Shown here one piece after another: positions 23,804 to 33,600 of a stretch of DNA of 49,085 nt (position 1 is the first letter of the stretch; every line of letters begins with the position of its first letter). The notes beneath the pieces are model-generated. The model was not told the DNA's origin. It was given only the letters and a program-made list of their open reading frames with translations, and ran no database searches. The DNA is taken from positions 101,888 through 150,972 of the forward strand of contig PAJO01000028.1 of NCBI GenBank assembly GCA_002706085.1. The letters run 5' to 3'. The position numbers and the translations under genes are program-made. Source of the stretch: Alcanivoracaceae bacterium (lineage in GTDB: Bacteria; Pseudomonadota; Gammaproteobacteria; Pseudomonadales; Alcanivoracaceae).

Positions 23804-24511
23804 TTATTGGGCGCGAATGGCGGCTTCCAGCTCTGCGTATTCCGGCTTGAGGGCATACTCGCCGTGGGCGGAGATCCAGATCCCTTCTGCGGCCACCGTT
23901 TGTTGGCCATTGACCCAGACCGAACCTTCGCAGAGCAGCTTGCGCCGGTCCAGTTTGATCAATCGGGCTTCGAAATCCACATCATGCTGAATGGGCGTTC
24001 CGGCCAGATAGCGGATATTGAGGGTGCCGGTCATGCCGATCTGCCGCACATAATCCTGTGTCTTGGCCATCAGCATATCCAGAGACAGGGCCAACACGCC
24101 ACCGTGCACTCGCCCCGGCGGCCCCTGATAGACCATGCCAAAGTGGGCGCGCCCGCGCACCGTGTCACCGTCGAGCCATAACTCCAGCGGCGGGGAGACC
24201 GGGGATGCCTTGCCGGAAAGGATCTCGAAATCCACCAGATCGGTAACGTCGTCGCCACTGCCCTGCCCCGCCAGCAGGCGCTGGGTAATCTCCATGTAAT
24301 CCCGATTGCCGTACTGGGCCAGGTCATCGCGCATCTGGTTCACGTGTGCGATGTATTCGCGCAGTTTTGACTCCGGCGCATCCAGGCGCAGCACCTGCTC
24401 GTTCAGGTCCGCCAGCGCCTTGCCCAGGTCGCGATGCAACTGGGCCCGCGGCGTCGGTGCCGGCGTTTCTGCCACGCGGATATCCTTGAAGTGGTACCTT
24501 GGCTCACTCAT
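23804..24511 (-). CDS. Hotdog-fold thioesterase (PaaI-like), copy 2
   Basis: A 235-residue protein with a PaaI/YigI-type hotdog domain at about residues 110-215: MVYQGPPGRVHGGVLALSLDMLMA is the conserved active-site helix (GRVHGG), followed by MTGTLNIRYLAGTPI and RRKLLCEGSVWVNGQQTVAAEGIW. The N-terminal hundred residues are helical with no family I recognise. It probably hydrolyses acyl-CoA thioesters in the cytoplasm. It lies 3 bp after its paralogue (24515-25180); the two share the QGPPGRVHGGV and TGTLNIRYLAGTPI cores and the same N-terminal extension, which points to an old tandem duplication. Confidence 0.85.
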   Translation of the reverse strand: MSEPRYHFKDIRVAETPAPTPRAQLHRDLGKALADLNEQVLRLDAPESKLREYIAHVNQMRDDLAQYGNRDYMEITQRLLAGQGSGDDVTDLVDFEILSGKASPVSPPLELWLDGDTVRGRAHFGMVYQGPPGRVHGGVLALSLDMLMAKTQDYVRQIGMTGTLNIRYLAGTPIQHDVDFEARLIKLDRRKLLCEGSVWVNGQQTVAAEGIWISAHGEYALKPEYAELEAAIRAQ

Positions 24512-24514
24512 GTG

Positions 24515-25180
24515 CTACCCCAAACTCTTGGGGGTCAACCACACCCCTTCTGCGTGCACAGTCTGCTGGTCTCCGTGCCAGATACTGCCTTCGATAAAGA
24601 TCTTGCGTCCTTCCTGTCCGGTAATCCTTGCACGGCAGGTAATCGTGTCTTCAATGGGGGTCCCTGCCAGATAGCGGATATTCAACGTGCCGGTGACGCC
24701 CAGCCGGAAGGCGGCGTGCAGGGCCCTTGACAATACCGCGTCCAGAATCCAGGCGATCACCCCACCGTGCACCCGCCCCGGCGGGCCCTGGTATTGCTGC
24801 CCCAGACGCAGGGTACCTTCGACCCCCTCCTGGCCCTCTTGCACCCAGGTGACCTGGGGCGCAATCGGGTTGGCACCGCCACTGATCGGATCAAAATCCA
24901 TCATGTGGTAAAGGTCTTCGATGGTGGCCGCCCCGGTAAACAGCTTGCGATTCGCCTGCTTGCTGTCGCGCCGTTCCGGCTCCCCCACCGTCGCCACCAC
25001 GGCTTCCAGTTGCTCGGCCCAGTGCTGCAGGGTGGCTTGATCCACCTCGGCACGAATCACCCGCTCGGACAACGTACGCATGGCAGTACTGATACGCCGA
25101 CGCAGAACAAAATCATCCGGCACAGGCTCGGTGCTGTAAGCCTTCTGCAATTCAAAAGGCCCGAAAGTTTTTTCGGTCAT
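24515..25180 (-). CDS. Hotdog-fold thioesterase (PaaI-like), copy 1
   Basis: A 221-residue paralogue of the next gene. The hotdog domain covers about residues 105-215, with QYQGPPGRVHGGVIAWILDA as the active-site segment, LGVTGTLNIRYLAGTPIEDT and GDQQTVHAEGVWLTPKS. Acyl-CoA thioesterase activity is expected from the family; chain-length specificity cannot be read from sequence. It is first in an operon thioesterase-thioesterase-NIF3-like. A 16-bp palindrome 51 bp upstream resembles the site before the nudL operon, which fits a common regulator of acyl-CoA metabolism. Confidence 0.86.
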   Translation of the reverse strand: MTEKTFGPFELQKAYSTEPVPDDFVLRRRISTAMRTLSERVIRAEVDQATLQHWAEQLEAVVATVGEPERRDSKQANRKLFTGAATIEDLYHMMDFDPISGGANPIAPQVTWVQEGQEGVEGTLRLGQQYQGPPGRVHGGVIAWILDAVLSRALHAAFRLGVTGTLNIRYLAGTPIEDTITCRARITGQEGRKIFIEGSIWHGDQQTVHAEGVWLTPKSLG

Positions 25181-25230
25181 GAATAATTCAGTGAACAGTT
25201 AACAGTGAATAATGAACAGCGAAACACGGT

Positions 25231-25246
25231 TCAAACGATCGTTTGA
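25231..25246. promoter_or_regulatory. PsrA-like operator upstream of the thioesterase operon
   Basis: Perfect 16-bp palindrome TCAAACGATCGTTTGA centred about 58 bp before the thioesterase start. The core CAAAC-N4-GTTTG is identical to the site at 16214-16231 and fits the published PsrA pattern. A TetR-type repressor is the likely binder; its identity is inferred. Confidence 0.6.
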
Positions 25247-25294
25247 TTCTGAACGTCGCCTCTCGCCGCCACAAGTTCATAAAAGGACATAAAA

Positions 25295-25325
25295 AAGGCG
25301 GAAATGGCCAAGCCATTTCCGCCTT
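25295..25325. terminator. Bidirectional terminator downstream of purL
   Basis: Perfect 14-bp stem AAGGCGGAAATGGC with a 3-nt loop. On the minus strand the stem is followed by a run of six T, ending purL transcription 32 bp after the stop codon at 25357. On the plus strand it is followed by TTTTCTTTT. Confidence 0.93.
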
Positions 25326-25356
25326 TTCTTTTCCGTTGTTAACTGTTAGCGGCCTT

Positions 25357-28300
25357 TCACCCCACCCACTTACGCGCGTTGGCAAACATTCGCAGCCAGG
25401 GGCCGTTTTCGTGGCCGCGCCAGTCGTCGGGGATCCAGCTGTTTTGCAGCACGCGGAACACCCGCTCCGGGTGCGGCATCATGATGGTGACGCGCCCGTC
25501 GGTGGTGGTAAAGCCGGTAACGCCCTGCGGGGAGCCGTTCGGGTTGGCCGGGTACTGCTCGGTGGCGTTGCCACGACCGTCCACGTAACGCAGCGCCACG
25601 AGTCGCTGCTCGAGGTTACGCTTCAGGGTCTCGTCCGCCAGCTCTACCCGTCCTTCGCCGTGGGCCACGGCAATCGGTATGCGGGTACCGGCCATATCCT
25701 TGAGCAGAATGGAGGGCGAATCCTGGATCTCCACCAGCGAGGTTCGTGCTTCAAACTGCTCGGACAGGTTGCGCACAAAGCGCGGCCAGTGCTCGGCACC
25801 AGGGATCAGGTCTTTCAGATGCGACAGCATCTGGCAGCCATTACACACCCCCAGCGCAAAGGTATCTTCGCGGAAGAAGAAACGGTTGAAGTCCTCGCGG
25901 AGGGATTCGTTGTACAGCACGGTCTTGGCCCAGCCGCCACCGGCACCCAATACATCGCCATAGGAGAACCCGCCACAGGCCACCAGCCCCTTGAAATCTT
26001 CCAGCTTCACGCGGCCAGCCAGCAGATCGCTCATGTGCACATCAATGGCGTCAAAACCGACACGGTCGAAGGCCGCGGCCATCTCGGTCTGACCGTTAAC
26101 GCCCTGCTCGCGCAGAATCGCCATTTGCGGGCGCGCGCCCGTGTTGATCATGGGCGCGGCCGGGTTCTCGGTCATATCGAAGGTCAGGCGCACGTTCAGG
26201 CCCGGGTTGTTGCTGTCCGGGATGGAATCAAATTCCTGACGGGCACAATCCGGGTTATCGCGCAGGGCCTGAATCCGGTAGCTGGTTTCCGCCCAGATGC
26301 GGTGCAGTTCCCGGCGCGGTGTCTCCAGCAGGATGCCTCCGCCCAGACGCAGACGAATTACGTCGTCGCCATCGGGCTGCCCCAGACGGAACACGCACTG
26401 ACTCAGACCGGCCTTGTCGAACCGCTGCACCACCTCATCGGCATGCTCGGCAGGCACCTGAATCACCGCCCCCAGCTCTTCCGCGAACAGTGCGGCCACC
26501 GCCTCCGGGCCATCGCCGGCGATGTGATCCAGGGTAATGTCCAGACCGGTGCGGCCCGCGAAGGCCATCTCGGTAAGGGTGGCGAACAGACCGCCGTCAG
26601 AGCGGTCGTGGTAAGCCAGCAGTTTACGTTCCGCCAGCAATTGCTGGGTCACCTCGAAGAAGGCAATCAGGTCTTTGGCATCGTCCAGATCCGGGGGGAC
26701 ATCCCCCACCTGACCGTACACCTGCGCCAGAGCCGAGCCCGCCAGACGGTTTTGGCCACGGCCCAGATCCAGCAGCAACAGCTCGCTGTCCACTCCGGTC
26801 TTGAGTTCCGGGGTCACGGTCAGATCAATGTCGGTCACGGTGGAGAAGGCCGAGATGATCAGCGACAGGGGCGAGGTAACGCTCTTGTCGATGCCCTTCT
26901 CGTTCCACACGGTGCGCATGGACAGGGAGTCCTTGCCAACCGGGATGGCAATCCCCAGCTGCGGGCACAGTTCCATGCCCACGGTTTTCACGGTGTCGAA
27001 CAGGGCCTGGTCTTCACCCGGATGGCCGGCAGCAGCCATCCAGTTGGCTGACAAACGAATCTGTCCCAGGTCGCCAATGTGGGCACCACTAATGTTGGTG
27101 ATGGCTTCCGCTACCGCCATGCGACCGGATGCAGCCGCATCCACCATGGCCACCGGGGTACGCTCGCCCATGGACATGGCTTCACCCAGGTTCTGGTTAA
27201 AGCCGGTCGCGGTAACCGCACAATCGGCCACCGGCACCTGCCAGGGGCCCACCATCTGGTCACGGTGAACCAGGCCGGTGATAGAACGGTCACCGATGGT
27301 GATCAGGAAACTCTTGGAGGCCACGGTGGGCAGGCGCAGCACCCGCTCACCGGCCTCTTTCAGATCAATCCCTTCGGTGGTGAAGGTCTGACGCTGGAAG
27401 TCTTCACGGTCGAAACTGCGCTGCATCTTCGGTGGCTTGCCAAACAACAGATCCATGGGCAGATCCACCGGCGGCTTGCCGAAGTGCTCATCGCTGACGG
27501 TCAGGTGTTCTTCGTTGGTTGCTTCGCCCAGCACCGCGTAGGGCGTGCGCTCACGCTTACAGATGGCATCGAAGCGGTCGATATCCGCAGGCATCACCGC
27601 CAGCACATAACGCTCCTGGGCTTCGTTACACCAGATCTCCACCGGGCTCATGCCAGGCTCGGAATTGGGGATGCGACGCAGCTCCAGCTGAGCGCCCATA
27701 TCGTGGTCGTGGACCAGCTCGGGCAGCGCATTGGACAAGCCGCCCGCCCCCACGTCATGGATGGACACAATCGGGTTGTCGTCACCCAGGGCCCAGCAGC
27801 GATCAATCACTTCCTGCACCCGACGTTCGATTTCCGGGTTATCCCGCTGTACAGAGGCGAAATCCAGCGCTTCATCCGACTGGCCGGACGCCATGGAACT
27901 GGCGGCACCGCCCCCCAGACCAATCAGCATGGCCGGGCCACCCAGCACAATAATCTTGGCCCCTTCGGTAATCGGGTTCTTTTCCACATGGCCGTCACGG
28001 ATGTTGCCCATGCCGCCAGCGATCATGATCGGCTTGTGGTAACCGCGGACTTCATCGCCATTCACCCCCGGGGCCTCGATTTCCAGGGTACGGAAATAGC
28101 CACACAGGTTGGGACGACCAAATTCATTATTGAAGGCCGCCCCGCCAATTGGCCCTTCGATCATGATATCCAGCGCCGAGGCAATCCGGCCCGGCTTGCC
28201 ATAGGGCTGTTCCCAGGGCTGCTGGAAACCGGGAATATTCAGGTTGGACACGGAGAAACCGGTCATACCCGCCTTGGGCTTGGAACCACGACCGGTGGCA

Positions 28301-29232
28301 CCTTCATCACGGATTTCACCGCCGGAGCCCGTAGCCGCCCCCGGGTGCGGGGCGATGGCGGTGGGGTGGTTGTGGGTTTCCACCTTCATCAACAGGTGCA
28401 CCGGCTCGTTGACGAACTGGTAACGGGCACTGTCCGGGGCCGGGAAGAAACGATCGGCAACAGGACCGGCGACCACGGAAGCGTTGTCCTTGTAGGCACT
28501 CAACACGCCTTCGGGGGCATTGTTGTAGGTGTTGCGGATCATCCCGAACAGGCTCAGTTCCTGTTCCTCTCCGTCGATGGTCCAGTCCGCATTGAAGATC
28601 TTGTGACGACAGTGCTCGGAATTGGCCTGGGCGAACATCATCAACTCGGCATCCGCCGGGTTACGGCCCAGAGCGGTAAAACGCTCTACCAGATAATCGA
28701 TTTCGTCATCTGCCAGCGCCAGACCCAGTTCGCTGTTGGCCGTGGCCAGCGCGTTACGGCCACCACCGATCACATCCACGGTGCTCAGCTCGCGGGGGGC
28801 ATGGTGGGCAAACAGGGCTTCGGCATCGTTCAGCTCCGCCAGCACCACTTCTACCATGCGGTCATGCAGCGCCGCCGCCAGCGTCACGCGATCCCCTTCG
28901 CCGGCCAGACGGTATTCAATGCCGCGCTCGACACGCTCCACCTGGGTCAGGCCGGCGTTGTGGCAAATATCCGTGGCCTTGGACGACCAGGGCGAGATCG
29001 TGCCGGGGCGTGGCACCACCACGAAACGTTGGCCGTCCACGTCATCCTCTTCCAGGCTCGGGCCGTATTGCAGCAGCCCTTCCAGCACCTGCTGCTGAGC
29101 ACCGTCCAGTGGCTCGTGCAATGCCACAAAGTGAACGAATCGGGCTGAAATAGCGGTAATCCCGGGCAGGGATTCCAGCAGTTTTTCCTTGCGAAATGCG
29201 GACAGGGCCGGGCTTCCGGAGAGGATCAGCAT
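25357..29232 (-). CDS. purL: Phosphoribosylformylglycinamidine synthase
   Basis: Large single-chain FGAM synthase: converts FGAR plus glutamine and ATP into FGAM in purine synthesis. The 1291-residue length matches the E. coli enzyme (1295). The N-terminus [20 protein letters not shown] is family-typical. The synthase core has [20 protein letters not shown] (about residue 290-310) and [13 protein letters not shown]. The C-terminal class-I glutaminase has [20 protein letters not shown], the nucleophile Cys1130 in GVCNGCQML and the His/Glu pair in [10 protein letters not shown]. It is a single-gene unit with a strong terminator. Two very long antisense frames cover it and are artefacts of codon usage. 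Confidence 0.98.
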   Translation of the reverse strand: MLILSGSPALSAFRKEKLLESLPGITAISARFVHFVALHEPLDGAQQQVLEGLLQYGPSLEEDDVDGQRFVVVPRPGTISPWSSKATDICHNAGLTQVERVERGIEYRLAGEGDRVTLAAALHDRMVEVVLAELNDAEALFAHHAPRELSTVDVIGGGRNALATANSELGLALADDEIDYLVERFTALGRNPADAELMMFAQANSEHCRHKIFNADWTIDGEEQELSLFGMIRNTYNNAPEGVLSAYKDNASVVAGPVADRFFPAPDSARYQFVNEPVHLLMKVETHNHPTAIAPHPGAATGSGGEIRDEGATGRGSKPKAGMTGFSVSNLNIPGFQQPWEQPYGKPGRIASALDIMIEGPIGGAAFNNEFGRPNLCGYFRTLEIEAPGVNGDEVRGYHKPIMIAGGMGNIRDGHVEKNPITEGAKIIVLGGPAMLIGLGGGAASSMASGQSDEALDFASVQRDNPEIERRVQEVIDRCWALGDDNPIVSIHDVGAGGLSNALPELVHDHDMGAQLELRRIPNSEPGMSPVEIWCNEAQERYVLAVMPADIDRFDAICKRERTPYAVLGEATNEEHLTVSDEHFGKPPVDLPMDLLFGKPPKMQRSFDREDFQRQTFTTEGIDLKEAGERVLRLPTVASKSFLITIGDRSITGLVHRDQMVGPWQVPVADCAVTATGFNQNLGEAMSMGERTPVAMVDAAASGRMAVAEAITNISGAHIGDLGQIRLSANWMAAAGHPGEDQALFDTVKTVGMELCPQLGIAIPVGKDSLSMRTVWNEKGIDKSVTSPLSLIISAFSTVTDIDLTVTPELKTGVDSELLLLDLGRGQNRLAGSALAQVYGQVGDVPPDLDDAKDLIAFFEVTQQLLAERKLLAYHDRSDGGLFATLTEMAFAGRTGLDITLDHIAGDGPEAVAALFAEELGAVIQVPAEHADEVVQRFDKAGLSQCVFRLGQPDGDDVIRLRLGGGILLETPRRELHRIWAETSYRIQALRDNPDCARQEFDSIPDSNNPGLNVRLTFDMTENPAAPMINTGARPQMAILREQGVNGQTEMAAAFDRVGFDAIDVHMSDLLAGRVKLEDFKGLVACGGFSYGDVLGAGGGWAKTVLYNESLREDFNRFFFREDTFALGVCNGCQMLSHLKDLIPGAEHWPRFVRNLSEQFEARTSLVEIQDSPSILLKDMAGTRIPIAVAHGEGRVELADETLKRNLEQRLVALRYVDGRGNATEQYPANPNGSPQGVTGFTTTDGRVTIMMPHPERVFRVLQNSWIPDDWRGHENGPWLRMFANARKWVG

Positions 29233-29641
29233 AGTGCGCCTTACTCTGATTGATCAGTGGGGGATGAAGTGGAGCCAAATTCAGGGCCGCAATGATACGG
29301 GATTTGCCTGCCTATCGCAGCCTTCATGGGGTGCAAATTTCCCCTGGCTCTGGATCCCTCCCCTGCCCCGCCCTCTCAGGGCTCACCCCTTCATAAGACG
29401 GTAGCAAATCACCTACGCCACTTGCCTGATAAGCAAATTCATGCTCTTTACCGGACTTTTAAAATTTGTGCAAAAAACCGGCTATTGTCCGACAAATGGT
29501 TACAGATCATGGGGTTGGCAATGCTAGAGTGCGCCCCAAGTTTCGTGATATAGATCACAGGTAGTGGGAGAAAGGCTCCCAACCGGTCGGCGGTAAGCAG
29601 TATCGACCTGTCTGGACAACCTGACAGAGGTACCACCAAGG
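29233..29641. other. Divergent promoter region between purL and mltF
   Basis: About 410 bp without a gene. It contains a CRP-like 16-mer (listed separately), an AT-rich tract around 29455-29475 and a short GGGAG/CTCCC hairpin at about 29567-29581. I did not find a clear PurR operator by eye. Confidence 0.5.
29544..29559 (+). promoter_or_regulatory. CRP/Vfr-like site upstream of mltF
   Basis: CGTGATATAGATCACA matches nine of ten half-site positions of TGTGA-N6-TCACA and lies about 85 bp upstream of mltF. It also contains a TATAGA that could act as a -10 element, so occupancy might repress or activate. The function is inferred. Confidence 0.45.
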
Positions 29642-31045
29642 ATGACGGTTTTCTTTCGACACAGTAAGCATTTGCTCGCCTCGCTGGCACTGTTCGGCGT
29701 GGTCGGGATGATGCTCGCCATGCGTCCCACCCCTTCCGCAATGGAGAGGGTGATGGATCGTGGTGAACTGGTCGTTATCACCCGTCCCTCCAATACCACC
29801 TACTATGAAGACCAGCACGGCGAAACCGGCATGGAATTCGAGCTTGCCAAAGGGTTTGCCGACAGCCTCGGGGTGAAACTCAAGGTGCTGGAGTCCGACG
29901 ACCTGTCCTACATCCGTTACGCCATCCGTAAAGGCACCGCCGATATCGCCGCAGCAGGCTTGGTGGTGACCCCCGAGCGTACCGAAAGCCTGCGATTCAG
30001 CACTCCCTACCAACAAGTGGATTCCCTGGTCGCCCGTCGCCTGGACAGTCCGCGCCTGCGAGATCTTGCCGATTTGGCCGGACACACCGTGGCCGTACCG
30101 GCAGGTTCCAGCCATGCAGAGATGCTGATCCAGGCCCAGCTGGAAACCCCGGAACTGGAATTCATTGAAGTGGAAGACGCCACACCAGAGCAATTGCTGG
30201 CGCTGGTGGAAGATGGCGAGGTGGATTACACCCTGATCCACTCCAATTCCTATGCCCTGCAGCGAGCCTTGTGGCCAGACCTGATTGCCGACTACACCGT
30301 GGCCACCGACATGCCGCTGGCCTGGGCGTTCAATCCCAAGGATGACAAAAGCCTGTATCTGGCAGCCCAGCGCTTCCTGACCCAGGCCAAAGCCGATGGC
30401 ACTACCGCCAAGCTGGAAGATCGTTTCTACGGGCATGTGGAGTACTTCAACCTGTACGCTGCCCGCAGCTTCATGCGTCACCTGGAAGAACGGCTGCCAC
30501 GCTACGAAGAGCTGTTCCGCTCCGCTGCAGACGACAACGAATTCGACTGGCGCCTGCTGGCTGCCGTGGCCTATCAGGAGTCCCTGTGGGATCCGGGCGC
30601 CATCTCCCCGACCGGGGTGAAGGGCCTGATGATGCTGACCAATGATACCGCTCGGCAGATGGGCATCAGCGACCGTACCGACCCGGAACAAAGCATTCGT
30701 GCCGGCGCCGCTTACCTGCGCCGCGTACACGCCAAGATTCCGGACCGCATCCCGGAGCCCAGTCGTACCTGGATGGCGCTGGCGTCCTACAACGTGGGTT
30801 TCGGACATCTGGAAGATGCCCGTGTTCTTACCCAGCGCCAGGGCGGCGACCCGGACAACTGGCAGGATGTGAAACAGCGCCTGCCCATGCTTGCCAAACC
30901 TGCGTATGCAGAGCAGCTGAAATACGGCACCGCCCGTGGCGGTCAGGCCGTAGTCTACGTCCGCCATATCCGTCGTTACTACGACCTGTTGGTATGGGCC
31001 GAAAACAGCCGCCGCCGCGATGATACCCGCGTGGCTCTTCACTAA
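29642..31045 (+). CDS. mltF: Membrane-bound lytic murein transglycosylase F
   Basis: Cleaves peptidoglycan glycan strands to 1,6-anhydro-muropeptides. The 467-residue protein has an N-terminal membrane/signal segment (about 10-28). A substrate-binding-protein-like regulatory domain covers about 38-260 (GELVVITRPSNTTYYEDQHG, MEFELAKGFADSLGVKL). A C-terminal SLT domain from about 290 has the catalytic Glu313 in LLAAVAYQESLWDPGA, then SPTGVKGLMML and ASYNVGFGH. The order of domains and the position of the Glu match E. coli MltF (E314). The N-terminus lacks a lipobox, so anchoring would be by the hydrophobic segment. Confidence 0.95.
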   Translation: MTVFFRHSKHLLASLALFGVVGMMLAMRPTPSAMERVMDRGELVVITRPSNTTYYEDQHGETGMEFELAKGFADSLGVKLKVLESDDLSYIRYAIRKGTADIAAAGLVVTPERTESLRFSTPYQQVDSLVARRLDSPRLRDLADLAGHTVAVPAGSSHAEMLIQAQLETPELEFIEVEDATPEQLLALVEDGEVDYTLIHSNSYALQRALWPDLIADYTVATDMPLAWAFNPKDDKSLYLAAQRFLTQAKADGTTAKLEDRFYGHVEYFNLYAARSFMRHLEERLPRYEELFRSAADDNEFDWRLLAAVAYQESLWDPGAISPTGVKGLMMLTNDTARQMGISDRTDPEQSIRAGAAYLRRVHAKIPDRIPEPSRTWMALASYNVGFGHLEDARVLTQRQGGDPDNWQDVKQRLPMLAKPAYAEQLKYGTARGGQAVVYVRHIRRYYDLLVWAENSRRRDDTRVALH

Positions 31046-31112
31046 GATCGCGGCCTGACAGCCCCTGACCTCCCCGTATTTCAGTGATAACGGCTGTAGA
31101 GCCAGTTTGTTC

Positions 31113-31964
31113 CTAGAACAAACCGGGCTGATCGACCTGATGAGCCAACCCCAGCTCGGGCAGATCCGGCACCTTCTCCCGCAACAACCCCTGCCATAAC
31201 TGCGCCAGTGACAAGGCCTTCCCGTTGTCCGGCATATGGATGAACATATAGGGCTTGCAGCCCTCGGCAATCCAGTTCGCCATTCGCGGCACCCACGGCG
31301 CCAGATACTCACGGTTTGCCTCCAGCTCCGGGTGCCCGATAAACCGCACGACTGGATTTGCCCGCGCCACTGGCAACACATGCACCGGCAACTTCGGCTT
31401 CTTGCGCTGGGCATCGCGAGTGCTTTCATCGACTGGGTCGGCCGCAAACAGGGGGCGACTGTCAAAACATACCCGGGCCACCTCTCGCTCACGCAACCCC
31501 TGATTCAGGGCACGCTCTGCCTCCCCCTTTTCAAAAAAGGCCGGATGACGCATTTCCACAGTACAGGTCAGCGCATCCGGCAAGCGGTCCAGGAAGCGCC
31601 AAAGATTGGCAAGATGCTGAGGTCCAAAGGCGGCGGGCAACTGCAGCAGGAAAGGACCGAATACATCCTGCAAGGGCGCCAGCGTGGTCAGAAAGCTACG
31701 CACCTGCGAGTCGGTTCTGGCAAGCAGGGCATCGTGGCTAATCTCTCGCGGAAATTTGAACAGAAAGCGAAAACACTCCGGCACCTGCGATCGCCACACT
31801 TCACATTGGGCGGAGGTTGGCGTGGCATAGAAGGTGGTGTTGCCTTCCACCGTGTTGAATACCCGGCTGTATTGCGCAAGCGATGATGGGCCTGCAGGCA
31901 AACGTCCCTGCCAGTCAGGGTGCTGCCATTGTGGACATCCCAGATAATACGGCAGGCTCAACAT
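31113..31964 (-). CDS. DUF72 family protein (YecE-like)
   Basis: A 283-residue DUF72 protein, a TIM-barrel family of unknown function. It shows the family landmarks YLGCPQWQHPDWQGRLPAG near the start, FNTVEGNTTFYATPT (the NSTFY-type motif), FRFLFKFPREISHD and FLDRLPDALTCTVEMRHPAFFE. The C-terminus has the family's MFIHMPDN motif. It converges with mltF, and an 8-bp GTTTGTTC hairpin (31105-31123) overlaps its stop and may act as a weak terminator. Its start overlaps the next upstream gene by 7 bp. Confidence 0.9.
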   Translation of the reverse strand: MLSLPYYLGCPQWQHPDWQGRLPAGPSSLAQYSRVFNTVEGNTTFYATPTSAQCEVWRSQVPECFRFLFKFPREISHDALLARTDSQVRSFLTTLAPLQDVFGPFLLQLPAAFGPQHLANLWRFLDRLPDALTCTVEMRHPAFFEKGEAERALNQGLREREVARVCFDSRPLFAADPVDESTRDAQRKKPKLPVHVLPVARANPVVRFIGHPELEANREYLAPWVPRMANWIAEGCKPYMFIHMPDNGKALSLAQLWQGLLREKVPDLPELGLAHQVDQPGLF

Positions 31965-32437
31965 GCCCCCGCCCCATAGAATCCGGCGCCAGCCAGGGCC
32001 TCTCGCACGACCGCCACCCGTTCATTGCTCAGCTGTCGATAATCCGGATACGGACTCAGCAGCAGGCGACGGGCTACATCCATGTTAAGCCGCCCCACCG
32101 CATCAATCGGTGTCGCCTGATGTGCCAGCCCCTCGAAACGATGCAGGTTTTCCTTGCCCGCAATCCAGTGCCAACCTGCTGCCGGCAATAATTGGGGAGC
32201 AAAACATATGGCCGTCTGGGTAAACAGCGCATGATCGCGATAACGACGCCAGTCATCCCCCTCCGGGCTTGCCACCTTGGCCAGCAGGTTGATGATCTTG
32301 CGCCAGTGATTGGAGTTTGCCTCAGTCACAGCCTGGGCCGTGGGAGCCTCCGCAAACGTCTCCAGACCCACGGGGCGATGGGGAAGATACAGAATCAGTC
32401 TGGCGGTGGCGGAGCCAAGGATGTCGCAGGAGGTCAT
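31958..32437 (-). CDS. Conserved hypothetical protein coupled to the DUF72 gene
   Basis: About 159 residues; no family I can name with certainty. Visible features are an N-terminal LGSATARLILYLPHRPVGLE, a central NHWRKIINLLAKVAS and CFAPQLLPAAGWHWIAGKENLHRF, and a C-terminal RRLLLSPYPDYRQLSNERVAVVREALA. It looks like a soluble mixed alpha/beta protein without signal peptide. The frame is open much further 5', running through a terminator and the tRNA-Val gene, so the true start must be internal. ATG 32437 sits just before the conserved-looking region and ATG 32473 is the alternative; neither has a good ribosome-binding site. The stop overlaps the DUF72 start, suggesting coupling. Confidence 0.6.
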   Translation of the reverse strand: MTSCDILGSATARLILYLPHRPVGLETFAEAPTAQAVTEANSNHWRKIINLLAKVASPEGDDWRRYRDHALFTQTAICFAPQLLPAAGWHWIAGKENLHRFEGLAHQATPIDAVGRLNMDVARRLLLSPYPDYRQLSNERVAVVREALAGAGFYGAGAC

Positions 32438-32541
32438 GCAGCAGAGCCGGGAGAAAGAAAACAGGAGCACCATTCTATCAGCGGCCAGCTCGGCAAGTGC
32501 ACCCCACGAAAGCAACCCTCGCCTTTGCGCCATAAAAAAAG

Positions 32542-32565
32542 GGCCTGTCGCACGCGACAGGCCCT
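32542..32565 (-). terminator. Rho-independent terminator after tRNA-Val
   Basis: Perfect 10-bp GC-rich stem GGGCCTGTCG with a 4-nt loop, extended by AAA/TTT pairs. On the minus strand it is followed by a run of seven T just after the 3' end of tRNA-Val. Confidence 0.92.
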
Positions 32566-32573
32566 TTATATTT

Positions 32574-32649
32574 GGTACAACCGAGTGGATTCGAACCACC
32601 GACCCCCACCATGTCAAGGTGGTGCTCTAACCAACTGAGCTACGGTTGT
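32574..32649 (-). tRNA. tRNA-Val (anticodon GAC)
   Basis: Complete 76-nt cloverleaf on the minus strand. The acceptor stem ACAACCG pairs with CGGTTGT, D arm GCTCAGTTGGTTAGAGC, anticodon stem CCACC/GGTGG with loop TTGACAT (anticodon GAC), T arm GGTGG-TTCGAAT-CCACT, discriminator A and encoded CCA. A terminator follows 8 bp downstream. Confidence 0.97.
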
Positions 32650-32734
32650 ATATTCAACAGGCCGCCTACAACGCCCTGAAGAGGGTGGCAATTCTATGCA
32701 GCTTGCCAGGTCAGGGCAACCCCTGAGCGGCACG

Positions 32735-33466
32735 TCATGATTTTTTTCGTCGTGAACCCCAGGCCGTCTCGATCTGCCGGGCCCGGGTGATGGACTCTTC
32801 AACCAACTCGGACTGGTGTTCGGCGAATTCGCGAATGATCTCCAACGCTGAGCGAACATCACGACGGAAGATGGTTTCCACCAGTGCCTTGAAGAACGAC
32901 AGGCATTCTTTCACCTCATCGGCCTCCAGATGCAACGCCATGAAATAGGCACGCTGCATGGCCGGCTGCATATTGATCAGAATGTCTTCCACAAAGGGGT
33001 TACGGGCGTAAGGGTAGGCATGCTCGAGAAAACGGAAGCTGAGCGCAAAAAAATCATCCAGATCCCTGTCTTCTGCGGCCAGCTGAAGGCCATGCACCAG
33101 CTCGATAAAGGAGTCCAGGTCCTCTTCTCTTACCACCTTGATGGCTTTGCGGATCACCAACCCCAGCAGCACCTGCATGACCTCATAGAGGCTGCGCACG
33201 TGGCTCTCCGACATTTCTTTTACCACTGCCCCGCGACGCGGCAGGATATCGATCAGCTGACGACGCTGCAGAATCAGCAAGGCTTCACGGACCGACCCGC
33301 GACTGACCTCCAGCTCACCCGCAACTCGCAGCTCTTGAATACGATCCCCGGCCAACATGTCACCGCGAATAATCTGGTCGGCAAGATGCTGGGCAATTTG
33401 CTCCGACAGGCTTTCCTTGGCTTTGAAGCTCACCGTGCCCCCCACTACGTCTTGTTTAACAATCAT
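32735..33466 (-). CDS. GntR-family regulator with FCD ligand domain
   Basis: A 243-residue FadR-subfamily transcription factor. The N-terminal winged helix-turn-helix spans about residues 18-80 (IAQHLADQIIRGDMLAGDRI, LAGELEVSRGSVREALLIL-like, LPRRGAVV). The C-terminal all-helical FCD domain spans about 90-230, with HAYPYARNPFVEDIL and ETIFRRDVRSALEIIREFAEHQ. FCD domains bind organic acids, often with a metal. The ligand and targets are unknown; GntR/FCD regulators of fatty-acid or alkane pathways exist. A TACTATAGT sequence just upstream of the gene may be its -10 element or its own operator. It stands alone between tRNA-Val and a divergent HD-domain gene. Confidence 0.9.
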   Translation of the reverse strand: MIVKQDVVGGTVSFKAKESLSEQIAQHLADQIIRGDMLAGDRIQELRVAGELEVSRGSVREALLILQRRQLIDILPRRGAVVKEMSESHVRSLYEVMQVLLGLVIRKAIKVVREEDLDSFIELVHGLQLAAEDRDLDDFFALSFRFLEHAYPYARNPFVEDILINMQPAMQRAYFMALHLEADEVKECLSFFKALVETIFRRDVRSALEIIREFAEHQSELVEESITRARQIETAWGSRRKKS

Positions 33467-33600
33467 GGCGTGATTGTCCGACTATAGTACAGGGGCAGCT
33501 AACGACCAACCTTTTGTTGATTGCGTATGCCCGACATTGAACAAGGTCGCTCAGCCCACCGGGCCGGCGCCTACAATGCCAACCGGTTCCGTTTTTTTGC

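Noticed and set aside
25243..29148. Two very long antisense open frames (about 602 and 689 residues) opposite purL
   Set aside because: They are mirror frames of a highly codon-biased gene; their translations are His/Gln/Arg-rich and low in domain character, and purL is unmistakable.
29555..31492. 645-residue minus-strand frame across mltF
   Set aside because: It runs antisense through a well-supported gene and part of DUF72 and has no family features.
32438..32617. 5' extension of the hypothetical gene into tRNA-Val
   Set aside because: It would translate a tRNA and its terminator; the start must be internal.
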